Assembly: GCA_900315105.1 (NCBI GenBank)
Contig: OMXX01000025.1
Location: 1 to 47,855, forward strand
Source: an uncultured Prevotellaceae bacterium
GTDB lineage: Bacteria; Bacteroidota; Bacteroidia; Bacteroidales; Bacteroidaceae
Direction: 5' to 3'
DNA length: 47,855 bases
Every line of letters starts with the position of its first letter. The first letter of the stretch is position 1. The notes under the pieces were generated by a model. The model searched no databases and was not told the DNA's origin. It saw only the letters and a program-made list of their open reading frames with translations. Position numbers and translations under genes: made by a program. Shown piece by piece: positions 1 to 7,707 of this stretch.

Positions 1-99
1 AACATTTCCCAGTACTGGTAGTCAACCTTTTCTGTATGGGTAGCCAAATGTTAAAAATCTAAGCCTGAAAAGAGTCAACCTTTTTTAGGAAAAGACAAA

Positions 100-279
100 C
101 ACTTGTAACATATGTATCATGTTTTTTACACACACACTATGAGTTACGTTCTTGTTATCTGTCGTATGTTCAAAATTATATATAATATTATATTATATAA
201 TATTATATATAATTTTGGGTATTGAAGAAGAGGAAATGCAGGTTGTAAGGGGGTGTGTGAAAAAAATATGTTACAAGTG
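100..279. repeat. Nested inverted repeat around a perfect AT palindrome
   Basis: Three inverted repeats share roughly the same centre. The outer arms are 100-113 and 266-279 (14 bp, perfect). The middle arms are the T-run plus CACACAC at 122-135 and GTGTGTG plus the A-run at 253-265, with one unpaired base. The core at 171-217 is a perfect 47-nt palindrome with a single central base, all A/T except its end pair. Cruciform extrusion or a transposon-like remnant is possible. No gene is visible in 1-530. Confidence 0.8.
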
Positions 280-456
280 ATACAAATGTTACGCTGTGGG
301 TAGAACCATTGTCATGATTTTAATGACACCATGCACTATGAATAGTTGTATAACGGTCTCGAAAAGAGATAGTTGTGCTGAGGCTGATAGTCGTCTTTAC
401 GTCGGCTGAAATTTCGCCCCTCATACTTTGCGACTATGCTGGCTCCATATAATACA

Positions 457-496
457 GAAAAACTCCTCGCTTGCTTTTGCAAGTGGGGAGTCTTTA
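457..496. terminator. Bidirectional intrinsic terminator
   Basis: The stem is 462-474 with 479-491 and a TTTT loop (ACTCC and CTTGC pair with GCAAG and GGAGT). A-run 457-461 reads as a U-tract on the minus strand, and a T-rich tail follows on the plus strand. It lies about 45 bp beyond the stop of the minus-strand LytTR operon and should end that transcript. Confidence 0.75.
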
Positions 497-538
497 TTTT
501 TGCTCGATTTGAGTCCTTTTGCTTATGCAAAGTATGGG

Positions 539-1261
539 TTATGATTGGAATGAGCGTGTTTCGATGAAAGAACGGAACTGTTGCTGATACCCTTCAGGCA
601 CATGGATGATTTCCTCACCGATGTAGATGCAGTCGTTTCGATCAATCTTCTTGATTTTATCAACGGCGATGATATAGGAACGGTGTACGCGCAGGAATTT
701 ATCTGTGGGTAGCATCGCTTCTACGGCTTTCATGGTGAGGTGTGTGATTAGCGGTTTGCTCTCTCCGTCAAGGTAGAACATGACATAGTCTTTCATGCCA
801 CTGACATATGTGATATTGTCGATGGTGACATTGCGAAGCTCACCGTCAACACGGATGAAGAGGCTCGTTGACTTTGCATCATCAGCGGAAGGCTCACGTT
901 CATACCATTGTTTTGCCTTCTCGACAGCAGCAAGGAATTTGTTGTAGCGGATAGGCTTTAGCAGAAAGTCGAGCGCACTAACCTCATAGCTCTCGAAAGC
1001 GTATTCCTTGAATGCCGTCGTGAAGATGACGCGTGTGGTCGGTGGAATCATGTGAGCCAGTTCCATGCCGTTGAGGTCGGGCATCTGTATGTCGAGAAAC
1101 AGCAAATCAGGTTTCTGCTCCTTCACGGCATTGATAGCCTCAACGGAATCAGTGAACGAGGCTAATAGTTGTAGCTCCGGGGTCTTGGCAACAAACGACT
1201 CCAGCAATTTGACGGCTAACGGCTCGTCATCGACAATGATACATGATAGTAGTTGATTCAT
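539..1261 (-). CDS. LytTR-family response regulator
   Basis: A 240-residue two-component response regulator. The receiver domain covers about residues 5-115: acidic pocket D11-D12, phosphoacceptor D57 in the LFLDIQMPDLNG block, T81/T82, and K102 in LKP. A LytTR DNA-binding domain follows at about 133-235, with the family-typical FLRVHRSYII stretch. The start lies 6 bp after the stop of the sensor kinase, so the two are co-transcribed and almost certainly a cognate pair. LytTR proteins bind short direct repeats about two helical turns apart, and exactly such a pair sits upstream of the first gene of this operon (5321-5354), which suggests autoregulation. Family assignment is secure; the target regulon is inferred. 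Confidence 0.93.
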   Translation of the reverse strand: MNQLLSCIIVDDEPLAVKLLESFVAKTPELQLLASFTDSVEAINAVKEQKPDLLFLDIQMPDLNGMELAHMIPPTTRVIFTTAFKEYAFESYEVSALDFLLKPIRYNKFLAAVEKAKQWYEREPSADDAKSTSLFIRVDGELRNVTIDNITYVSGMKDYVMFYLDGESKPLITHLTMKAVEAMLPTDKFLRVHRSYIIAVDKIKKIDRNDCIYIGEEIIHVPEGYQQQFRSFIETRSFQS

Positions 1262-1267
1262 AAGATA

Positions 1268-2317
1268 TTAAGGAAAGAGGGTGATTCTGACGTGGTATAT
1301 ATTGTCGGGAGTGATATTCTGCTCCCATTCATAACGACCGTGATAAACCAGTTCCAATCTGCGGCGAGTGTTCTCCAAGCCTATGCCCGACCCACTACGG
1401 TCCGTATCGTTCTTTGGGTAGTTGGTGTTGTCGCAGGTGAATACCAGTCGGTCAGGCAACTCTTCCAGATGAATGTCAATGTTGGAAGGTCGGTTACTGC
1501 TGATACCATGCTTGAAAGCGTTCTCTATGAGTGAGATAAACAGCAAAGGCGCTACTTCCAACTGTAGATTGTGGATGGTGAATTCTGAATTTATTACAGC
1601 CTTCTCGTTGCAGCGTAGTTTCATCAGGTCGATGAAGTTGCGCATGAAACTGATTTCTCCGTCAATAGGTACCATTTTCTTGTTCGTTTCATACATAGCA
1701 TAGCGAAGCAGGTCGCTAAGCTGTGCGATGGCGTCCTGTGCGGCATCGGAATCAATCTGTGTCAGACTGCTGATGTTGTTCAGGGTGTTGAACAGGAAAT
1801 GAGGGTTGATCTGGTTTTTCAGCCACGCCAACTCAGCTTCTGTGTTCTTTGCTTTCTCTTCTTTCAGCTGTTGCTTTATCTGGCGCATGCGGATGAAGTG
1901 TCGAATGGCAATGGCAATGGCTGCCATAACGCAGTTAAGCACAAAGAATATCAGGAATCCCGAGAAGACGCCTATCCACATATGAGAATTCATAGTGTGC
2001 ATGTAGGGGTTGTTGTGCCTGTTGAAATAGAACATGAAAAATCCTGAGTTCAATCCGAGGATGAGCACCAAGTTACAGAGAACAAACCACCAATTGCGAC
2101 GCTTGAAGAAAAGATAAGGACCAAGCAGGTAGAAGTTGACAAAGTAAACCACAATAGAGGACTGGAACTGTCCCCATGCCACTAATATTGAGGGCCAGAT
2201 AGATGTCACGTCCCTTGTACTTAGGAATGTGGCCAATGGCAGTGCGAACAGAACTGCTGCCCACACTGCCACATGTGCCCCAAATAGCCATATGTCTTTT
2301 TTCTCAATCTTTTTCAT
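1268..2317 (-). CDS. LytS/YehU-type membrane sensor histidine kinase
   Basis: A 349-residue kinase of the His_kinase (PF06580) type. About four membrane segments lie in residues 10-140 (roughly 10-30, 48-70, 78-97, 116-138), followed by a short coiled linker at about 145-165. The dimerisation/phosphoacceptor motif KNQINPHFLFNTLNN holds H173. The C-terminal HATPase domain has an N-box (NAFKHG) and a G-box (GSGIGLENTRRRL). There is no extracellular sensor domain, so the stimulus is probably sensed in the membrane. I chose the ATG at 2317, because the upstream in-frame ATG at 2335 lies inside the -7 box of the gene's own promoter (2325-2332). The kinase precedes its LytTR partner by 6 bp. Confidence 0.92.
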   Translation of the reverse strand: MKKIEKKDIWLFGAHVAVWAAVLFALPLATFLSTRDVTSIWPSILVAWGQFQSSIVVYFVNFYLLGPYLFFKRRNWWFVLCNLVLILGLNSGFFMFYFNRHNNPYMHTMNSHMWIGVFSGFLIFFVLNCVMAAIAIAIRHFIRMRQIKQQLKEEKAKNTEAELAWLKNQINPHFLFNTLNNISSLTQIDSDAAQDAIAQLSDLLRYAMYETNKKMVPIDGEISFMRNFIDLMKLRCNEKAVINSEFTIHNLQLEVAPLLFISLIENAFKHGISSNRPSNIDIHLEELPDRLVFTCDNTNYPKNDTDRSGSGIGLENTRRRLELVYHGRYEWEQNITPDNIYHVRITLFP

Positions 2318-2324
2318 TTGTTTG

Positions 2325-2356
2325 CAAAGATACAATATTAATATGAAACTACCAAA
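2325..2356 (-). promoter_or_regulatory. Bacteroidetes-type promoter for the kinase/regulator pair
   Basis: Minus-strand -33 TTTG (2353-2356), 20-bp spacer, -7 TATCTTTG (2325-2332). It sits directly after the stop codon of the upstream barrel gene, and the -7 box ends 7 bp before the chosen ATG, implying an almost leaderless internal transcript. Confidence 0.75.
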
Positions 2357-4831
2357 TTATTGTTGATTAACATCTCCGATACTGTTGTACATTTCACTTT
2401 GTGACTGTTGTTCGATGAAATCATTTTGGATACGGCTCTGTCGTTTCTGACGTGTCATGATCTGCGTATTGCCGAAGGTGTAGCTGGCAGTGAAGGTCAC
2501 GCCGTAGATAGGCACGCTTATGTTATTATGTGCAGTGAAGTTCGTGCCTTTGTTGTAACTTTCGATATTCAGTTTGCCACCCTTGTTCAGTCCAACCATT
2601 CCGGATATGCTCAGGCTAAGTTTGTCATTCAGCAAGGTCTTTGACATACTTGCTGTGACAAGATTGAAACCGCCACTCCATCCCTGTAGGGTATAGTTCT
2701 TTGTGGAAGCAATGGCAAAGGCGCTGAGCTGTAGCTTCCAAGGCAGTGTCTGCTGCACACCACCCATGATGTTTGCTGTCCATCCGCTATTGCTCTGTGC
2801 GAGTGTGTTGCTGCGCAGGTCGGTGTAATTCAAGCCTCCATTGAAGAACAGGCGAGTGTTCTTTGTGATGAGGTAGTTCACGTAACCGCTCAGTCCCGTC
2901 TGATGACTACTTACGACGTTGCCGTAGGTGGTATTCAACAGGTTGTCGGCATCGTAGAAGCTGTATTGTGAGATGGCATTGTCCACAAAATTATGGTGCA
3001 GGTTCAAGTTCATCATCAGTTTTGATGAGAAAACATTATAGACGAGTGTGAAGTTGTGAGCTTTCTCTACGTCAAGGTCTGGGTTGCCGTAGGTCAGGGC
3101 TATCGGATTAGTCTTATCGACGTAAGGGTTCAGATAGCTGATACCTGGGCGTGAGATTCGCATGTTGTAGCTCAGACCGAGATTACTGCCTTGTGAGAGG
3201 TTATACTGCAAGCTGGCAGTAGGCACCAGTGAGCTATAGTTGGTGCTGAAATCCTGTCCGTTGCCCAGATGGTACTCCACATCCTGCCAAGTATGCTCGT
3301 AGCGAAGTCCGGCTTTTGCACCTAACTTACTCCAATTACCGGCAAACTCACCATAACCAGCCAGAATTTTGTTACTATATTCGTAGTCTGAACTGGAAGA
3401 AGGATCATAAACGTCCTTTAGGTAGTACTTGGCATCTGACGTAGCATCGTGCAACTGCATTTTACCGCCAAGATTAAGTGTTTTGCCTGTGCCGAGCGGC
3501 ATTGTGTAGTCAAGCTGGAAGATATGGTTGGTTGTCTTGTCCTTGTTTTCAGAGTAGCGGTCGGTCAAATCAAATGAAGACTGAGAAGTCAAGAACGAAG
3601 AATCGAAGTTGCTGGTCATCTCCGTTGTTGTCGGACTGTAGGTTAGCTGATATGTTAAGGCCAGCGATTGTGTATGTTCCTGATTCAAGAAACGTTGATA
3701 GTCAACACTTCCGCTGAATGACGTGTTCTTATTTTTCATATCTGTACTACTGCCATAGGAAAAACCATTACCGTATGGAGAACCACCCATTATGGTTGTC
3801 GTAGTGCCCGTGCTCTTCATCGACATTGAGTTTAGCGAAGCGGTAACGTTGATATTACTCATTGGGTCGAGTTGGTAGCCCAATGTCAGACTTCCCATTG
3901 TGAAAGGAGTCTTTACATCATTAGTGCTAGTCATCAGTTGCTGCACACCGTTGTCTTGTGTCTGCTCCATTTCGGTTGTAGTAGTTCCAGGCTTGTTGTA
4001 CGATGTCATCACGTTGGCACTGTAAGACAGTTTGCCCTGCTGACCGCTAAGGAAGGCTCCGCCACTCATTTGTCTTGTGCCTACTCCGGCACGGATAGTG
4101 CCATTATAGCCGTTCAAACTCTGGCTTGCCATTGGAGTCTGACGGTTCATCACAATGTTCAATACGCCTGCAGCACCTTCTGCATCGTACTTCGCACCGG
4201 GATTTGTCACTACCTCGATGCTCTTTACCGCTGTGGCTGGCATGCTTTTGAAAACCATAGATGGATTGCTGGAGAACATTGGGTTAGGCATACCGTCAAC
4301 GTAAACCTTGAACGATGACGAGCCGTTGACGCTTATATTGTCCTGTCCGTCAACTGTCACCATAGGTACCTTGCGAAGCATGTCGAGTACTGTGTTAGAC
4401 TTAGAGTCCTCGTCTTCTGCCACATTATAACTCATTTTATCGACTTCCATTTTTACCAATGGCTTCTGAGCTACGATTTCCACTCCTTTCAGCAGATTCT
4501 CGTTCTGCATTATATACAATGTGCCCATGTCGAGCATATCTTGCCCCCCTAATTCTATAGTCTGCTTCAGGTCTTCCTTGCCTATGCAGCTGAATACGAT
4601 GTCGAACTTGCCCTTGCCTTTCACTTCGTGCGAGAAATGTCCTTCTTCGTCAGTCAAGAACATGGCCACTGGCTTTTCGGTTTTTCCAGCATTAAAAACA
4701 CGGACGGTAGCAAAAGGTTCACTTTCACCAGAGGACTTATCGGTCAATACGCCCTTTACCGTTGTTGTCTGCCCCATCATATTGCCTGCTATGATCAGCA
4801 AAGTTGCAATTACAAATAAAGTCTTTTTCAT
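2357..4831 (-). CDS. TonB-dependent receptor-like outer-membrane protein
   Basis: An 824-residue outer-membrane protein. The signal peptide ends at about residue 20 (NMMGQ). A carboxypeptidase-regulatory-like beta-sandwich (about 22-110, starting TTVKGVLTDKSSGE) is followed by a TonB plug-like region (about 125-235, including VDGMPNPMF and GAKYDAEGAAGVLNIVMNR). The rest is a long beta-barrel rich in alternating aromatic/polar strands, matching the OMP_b-brl_3 group of Bacteroidetes receptors. It differs from SusC in lacking the SusC-type VDG / YGARG-GVI plug wording, and no SusD partner is adjacent. It is encoded between a small secreted protein (48 bp upstream) and a sensor kinase, so it is probably the regulated output of the LytTR system. 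The substrate is unknown. Confidence 0.88.
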   Translation of the reverse strand: MKKTLFVIATLLIIAGNMMGQTTTVKGVLTDKSSGESEPFATVRVFNAGKTEKPVAMFLTDEEGHFSHEVKGKGKFDIVFSCIGKEDLKQTIELGGQDMLDMGTLYIMQNENLLKGVEIVAQKPLVKMEVDKMSYNVAEDEDSKSNTVLDMLRKVPMVTVDGQDNISVNGSSSFKVYVDGMPNPMFSSNPSMVFKSMPATAVKSIEVVTNPGAKYDAEGAAGVLNIVMNRQTPMASQSLNGYNGTIRAGVGTRQMSGGAFLSGQQGKLSYSANVMTSYNKPGTTTTEMEQTQDNGVQQLMTSTNDVKTPFTMGSLTLGYQLDPMSNINVTASLNSMSMKSTGTTTTIMGGSPYGNGFSYGSSTDMKNKNTSFSGSVDYQRFLNQEHTQSLALTYQLTYSPTTTEMTSNFDSSFLTSQSSFDLTDRYSENKDKTTNHIFQLDYTMPLGTGKTLNLGGKMQLHDATSDAKYYLKDVYDPSSSSDYEYSNKILAGYGEFAGNWSKLGAKAGLRYEHTWQDVEYHLGNGQDFSTNYSSLVPTASLQYNLSQGSNLGLSYNMRISRPGISYLNPYVDKTNPIALTYGNPDLDVEKAHNFTLVYNVFSSKLMMNLNLHHNFVDNAISQYSFYDADNLLNTTYGNVVSSHQTGLSGYVNYLITKNTRLFFNGGLNYTDLRSNTLAQSNSGWTANIMGGVQQTLPWKLQLSAFAIASTKNYTLQGWSGGFNLVTASMSKTLLNDKLSLSISGMVGLNKGGKLNIESYNKGTNFTAHNNISVPIYGVTFTASYTFGNTQIMTRQKRQSRIQNDFIEQQSQSEMYNSIGDVNQQ

Positions 4832-4879
4832 AGTTCTTCTTCAAAAAAGTTGATTGTTACAAAACTTCCATACATATTT

Positions 4880-5236
4880 TTAAGAGGCCATACGACGATC
4901 GAGGTTTATCTTTACGGTGTTGCGGACGGTAAGGTCGAATATTTCCTCGAATTTCTTGTATTGCTTGTCGCTGAGAATCTGCTTCATCTGCTTCTTGTGA
5001 TGGTCCACGATCTTGTTGGCAGTCCAGAATCCCATACGCTTACCTCTCTGTTGAGACAGGTTCTCCATTGATTCATTGAACTCGGCCATTGAAACCTTAA
5101 CCGTTTCCATCTGGTTTTTATCCAGTTCAAGATAGCAGCTCATTCTCTTGAAGAATACTGAGGAGTTATTACTCTGTGCATTAGCACTCATTGTCATTAC
5201 GAACATTGCCACGATGGCGAAAATCATCTTTTTCAT
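4880..5236 (-). CDS. Small secreted helical protein, first gene of LytTR operon
   Basis: 118 residues with a clear signal peptide (MKKMIFAIVAMFVMTMSANAQ, cleavage at about 21). The mature part is charged and helical and contains the pattern LDKNQMETVK...ILSDKQYKKFEEIFDLT, like the Spy/CpxP-type LTxxQ pairs of small periplasmic proteins. It is the promoter-proximal gene of the minus-strand operon and is followed 48 bp later by the barrel protein. A role as a periplasmic chaperone or envelope-stress factor is only an inference from the helical pattern. I do not recognise a named family with certainty. Confidence 0.8.
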   Translation of the reverse strand: MKKMIFAIVAMFVMTMSANAQSNNSSVFFKRMSCYLELDKNQMETVKVSMAEFNESMENLSQQRGKRMGFWTANKIVDHHKKQMKQILSDKQYKKFEEIFDLTVRNTVKINLDRRMAS

Positions 5237-5285
5237 ATCTTTTTATTTTTTATTGTTATACTTGTTTTGTTTATTTTTTCTGATG

Positions 5286-5316
5286 CAAAGGTATGAATAA
5301 ATGGGCTGCAACCAAA
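5286..5316 (-). promoter_or_regulatory. Main promoter of the LytTR operon
   Basis: Minus-strand -33 TTTG (5313-5316), 19-bp spacer, -7 TACCTTTG (5286-5293). This gives a leader of about 45 nt before the ATG at 5236. The operator-like repeats begin 5 bp upstream of the -33 box. Confidence 0.8.
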
Positions 5317-5320
5317 ATCA

Positions 5321-5383
5321 CTTTCGACGTTTACCCCCATGTCTTTCGACGTTTCCCATAAAAACATTTATTTGGTTTCGACG
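5321..5383 (-). promoter_or_regulatory. Putative LytTR operator: direct repeats with 22-bp period
   Basis: The identical 12-mer CTTTCGACGTTT (plus strand) occurs at 5321-5332 and 5343-5354. A third partial copy, TTTCGACG, lies at 5376-5383, 32 bp further on. Known LytTR sites are approximately 9-bp direct repeats spaced about 21-22 bp centre to centre, typically just upstream of the core promoter. Both properties hold here. Confidence 0.65.
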
Positions 5384-5623
5384 ATTGTCCAAAATCCCTG
5401 TGTAAGCAATAAATGAATCCATTTAATAAAGAGATTGTTTGGGTGCCATCTTATAATATAATGCGTGGGAAGAATAGGGAGGGGGCATGCGAAGAATGGT
5501 GATTGTAAATCAGATTTCGCAATATTAATATTCTAATTGCAATATAAAGATAACAAATTATTAATAAATTCGTGATTTTAGTAAAAATCTTTATATTTTT
5601 ATCGTTGTTTTAGTTTTTATTTG

Positions 5624-5631
5624 TAACTTTG
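5624..5631 (+). promoter_or_regulatory. -7 element of putative small RNA
   Basis: TAACTTTG followed by GC matches the Bacteroidetes -7 box. The -33 match is weak (GTTG at 5604-5607, with a short 16-bp spacer). The region 5400-5620 upstream is AT-rich and holds no recognisable gene. Confidence 0.5.
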
Positions 5632-5636
5632 CACTC

Positions 5637-5804
5637 GCAAAATTAAAAATGTGCCCCAGTTTTGAGAACTGATATGCACTTTCCGCTTCATGCGAAGAAG
5701 CACTCGCAAAATCGAAATCAGTCAGATCCGTACAAGGGGCTGATCAACATACAAAGCAAAGTGAAATAAAAAATCGGCGTAGGCTCACTTCGGTGGGCCT
5801 TTGT
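5637..5804 (+). ncRNA. Putative structured small RNA (6S-like candidate)
   Basis: An approximately 165-nt segment bounded by a -7 box and a strong terminator, with no credible reading frame. Local pairings include CAGTT/AACTG at its 5' side and GCCCC near the 5' end with GGGGC near the 3' end. CACTCGCAAAAT occurs twice (about 5632 and 5701). Size, isolation and promoter/terminator framing resemble the 6S-like Bacteroidales-1 RNAs, but I could not confirm that family. It could alternatively be the leader of an unannotated short peptide. Confidence 0.5.
5781..5804 (+). terminator. Intrinsic terminator with UUCG tetraloop
   Basis: Eight-bp stem 5781-5788 with 5793-5800 (AGGCTCAC with GTGGGCCT, one G-U pair) closed by TTCG, followed by TTGTT. 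Confidence 0.75.
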
Positions 5805-5839
5805 TCGTTGTATGGGGTAGGGTGGATATGGAAATAATA

Positions 5840-5865
5840 AAACCTCATCCAATTTGATGAGGTTT
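5840..5865 (-). terminator. Terminator after initiator tRNA
   Basis: Perfect 10-bp inverted repeat (5840-5849 with 5856-5865, 6-nt loop). On the minus strand it is followed by a TTATTATT tail. It lies 2 bp beyond the tRNA CCA end. Confidence 0.8.
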
Positions 5866-5867
5866 CT

Positions 5868-5943
5868 TGGTTGCGGAGGCCCGACTCGAACGAACGACCT
5901 CCAGGTTATGAGCCTGGCGAGCTACCAACTGCTCCACTCCGCG
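5868..5943 (-). tRNA. Initiator tRNA-Met (CAT anticodon), CCA encoded
   Basis: 76 nt including encoded CCA (5868-5870). The anticodon loop is CTCATAA. Position 1 is C and position 72 is A, giving the unpaired C1-A72 end that distinguishes initiator from elongator tRNA-Met. The D-arm, variable loop and TTCGAGT T-loop all fold normally. The anticodon stem is CCAGG/CCTGG, so only two of the three usual initiator G-C pairs are present (pair 29-41 is A-U). It is a single-gene transcript with its own promoter and terminator. Confidence 0.95.
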
Positions 5944-5988
5944 ATGTTATTATCTTGGCAAATGAGGTTTCGTTCTCAATTGCGGATG

Positions 5989-6020
5989 CAAAGGTACTGA
6001 TTTTTTCTGAAACTGCCAAG
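5989..6020 (-). promoter_or_regulatory. Promoter of initiator tRNA
   Basis: Minus-strand -7 TACCTTTG (5989-5996), with a weaker -33 CTTG/TTGG at 6016-6020 and a spacer of about 20 bp. It is located 45 bp upstream of the tRNA 5' end. Confidence 0.6.
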
Positions 6021-6088
6021 AAAATCAGCTATTTTTTTGTGTTTGCATGGGTGAATGTTCATTTTTCATCCCAAAAGTTTGTGATATT

Positions 6089-6120
6089 TTTGGATTTTAC
6101 GTAGAATTTTTCTATCTTTG
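6089..6120 (+). promoter_or_regulatory. Promoter of TetR-type regulator
   Basis: -33 TTTG (6089-6092), 20-bp spacer, -7 TATCTTTG (6113-6120). It leaves a leader of about 20 nt before the ATG at 6147. Confidence 0.8.
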
Positions 6121-6146
6121 CACATGAAAATACGAATGTGCAATCT

Positions 6147-6740
6147 ATGTCAATAAGTAAAACCGAACAAACCTTTGTGGATGTTGCCCGGAAGCTGTTT
6201 GCAAAGAACGGTCTTGAGGGAACCACGATGAATGACATCGCTCGCGAGTCAGGCAAGGGACGCCGTACGCTCTACACCTATTTCAGCAAGAAAGAGGATA
6301 TTTATTCTGCCGTTATAGAATCGGAGCTTGAGCGTCTTTCCGAGAAACTCGACGAGGTGGCGTCGAAGAAGATCCGTCCGCAGGACAAGATCATCGAGCT
6401 TATCTATACTCACCTGAATATGATACGCGAGACTGTGGTAAGAAACGGTAATCTCCGCGCAGAGTTCTTCCGTAATATATGGATGGTAGAGAAGGTGAGG
6501 AAGAAGTTTGATGCCGACGAGATCGCGCTTTTCCGTAAGGTGTATCAGAGTGGGGTGAAGTATGGTGAGTTCGACATCGACAACATAAACCTTGTGGCCG
6601 ATATTACCCATTATTGCGTCAAGGGACTTGAAGTACCTTATATATATGGACGCTTAGGTCAGGGAATGAACGACGATGCTACTCGTCCTATTGTTAGGAA
6701 AGTGGTTTATGGTGCGTTGGGTAAAATGCTTGACACATAG
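6147..6740 (+). CDS. TetR/AcrR-family transcriptional regulator
   Basis: 197 residues, typical TetR size. The N-terminal helix-turn-helix (about 8-54) shows the family pattern TFVDVARKLFAKNGLEGTTMNDIARESG followed by RRTLYTYFSKKEDIYSAV. The rest is an all-helical ligand-binding/dimerisation domain without a recognisable ligand signature. I chose the ATG at 6147; the in-frame GTG at 6138 is possible but adds only three residues. The fabG gene follows 75 bp later on the same strand, so a role in sensing fatty-acid or acyl-CoA status is conceivable. That link is inference from adjacency only. Confidence 0.88.
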   Translation: MSISKTEQTFVDVARKLFAKNGLEGTTMNDIARESGKGRRTLYTYFSKKEDIYSAVIESELERLSEKLDEVASKKIRPQDKIIELIYTHLNMIRETVVRNGNLRAEFFRNIWMVEKVRKKFDADEIALFRKVYQSGVKYGEFDIDNINLVADITHYCVKGLEVPYIYGRLGQGMNDDATRPIVRKVVYGALGKMLDT

Positions 6741-6815
6741 AAACCCATTCTACGGTAATTCGGAGTGGAATGTATTACGAAAACATTATATTTAAATATA
6801 AATATTAAATCAAAA

Positions 6816-7574
6816 ATGGGATTATTAACAGGTAAGACAGCACTCATTACAGGTGCTGCACGTGGCATCGGTAAGGCTGTTGCCATTAAATTCGCTCAGG
6901 AAGGTGCTAATATCGCTTTCACTGACCTTGTACTCAACGACGATATGAAGGCTGGCCTTGAAGCTACTCGTAAGGAAATAGAGGCTCTCGGCGTAACATG
7001 CCGTGCTTATGCAGGCAATGCTGCTGATTTTGCAGAGACAGAGGCTGTTGTAAAGCAGATTCATGCAGACTTCGGTTCAATCGACGTACTCGTAAACAAC
7101 GCAGGTATCACAAAGGACGGTCTTATGCTCCGTATGTCTGAGGCTCAGTGGGATGCTGTTCTCAGCGTAAACCTCAAGTCTGCGTTCAACTTCATACACG
7201 CTTGTGCTCCAATCATGCTCCGTCAGCGTGGCGGTTCTATCATAAACATGTCATCTGTAGTTGGTGTTCATGGAAATGCAGGTCAGTGTAACTACTCTGC
7301 TTCTAAGGCTGGTATGATTGGTCTTGCAAAGTCTATCGCTCAGGAGCTCGGTCCTAAGGGAGTACGTGCTAATGCAGTAGCTCCAGGCTTCATCGAGACT
7401 GCTATGACAGCTCAGTTGCCAGAGGAGATCCGTCAGGACTGGATGAAGAAGATTCCACTCCGTCGTGGTGGTCAGGTAGAGGATATTGCTAACGTATGTC
7501 TGTTCCTCGCTTCTGATATGTCAAGCTATGTAAGCGGACAGGTAATCCAGATTGATGGTGGTATGAATATGTAA
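6816..7574 (+). CDS. fabG: 3-oxoacyl-[acyl-carrier-protein] reductase
   Basis: A 252-residue short-chain dehydrogenase/reductase that reduces 3-oxoacyl-ACP with NADPH in fatty-acid elongation. The nucleotide-binding motif is TGAARGIG (12-19) and NNAG is at 94-97. The catalytic tetrad is N119, S147, Y160 and K164 (YSASK), followed by the APGFIET loop and a C-terminal GQVIQIDGGM block typical of FabG. Start at 6816 (MGLLTG) fits family length; the in-frame upstream extension from 6765 is low-complexity and AT-rich. SDR specificity is hard to tell from motifs alone, but length and wording match FabG closely. Confidence 0.9.
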   Translation: MGLLTGKTALITGAARGIGKAVAIKFAQEGANIAFTDLVLNDDMKAGLEATRKEIEALGVTCRAYAGNAADFAETEAVVKQIHADFGSIDVLVNNAGITKDGLMLRMSEAQWDAVLSVNLKSAFNFIHACAPIMLRQRGGSIINMSSVVGVHGNAGQCNYSASKAGMIGLAKSIAQELGPKGVRANAVAPGFIETAMTAQLPEEIRQDWMKKIPLRRGGQVEDIANVCLFLASDMSSYVSGQVIQIDGGMNM

Positions 7575-7590
7575 TTAGTGAAGAACGAAG

Positions 7591-7684
7591 AGTTAAGAGT
7601 GAAGAATTTAAGTTGGTATTGCAGTAAAAGGGCATCTATCGGTCTTTCGCAATAAATGGAAACTTAAATTCTTCACTCTTAACT
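7591..7684. repeat. 24-bp inverted repeat element downstream of fabG
   Basis: Perfect 24-bp arms at 7591-7614 and 7661-7684 separated by 46 bp. The arm core (GTGAAGAATTT) recurs in a second inverted pair at 18869-18879 and 18936-18946, so this is a dispersed intergenic palindromic family. The spacer contains GGGCATCTATCGGTCTTTCG. Confidence 0.8.
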
Positions 7685-7707
7685 TTTCTCTCTTCGCTTA
7701 TAAACGG

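Noticed and set aside
336..530. 64-residue minus-strand frame
   Set aside because: It spans the bidirectional terminator at 457-496 and has no start context; it looks like a translated intergenic repeat.
2335..2335. Upstream ATG of sensor kinase
   Set aside because: It lies inside the -7 promoter box, so transcripts from that promoter would not contain it.
5871..6104. 77-residue plus-strand frame
   Set aside because: Its first part reads across the initiator tRNA in antisense.
6249..6611. 120-residue minus-strand frame
   Set aside because: Antisense to the TetR gene; no promoter or family.
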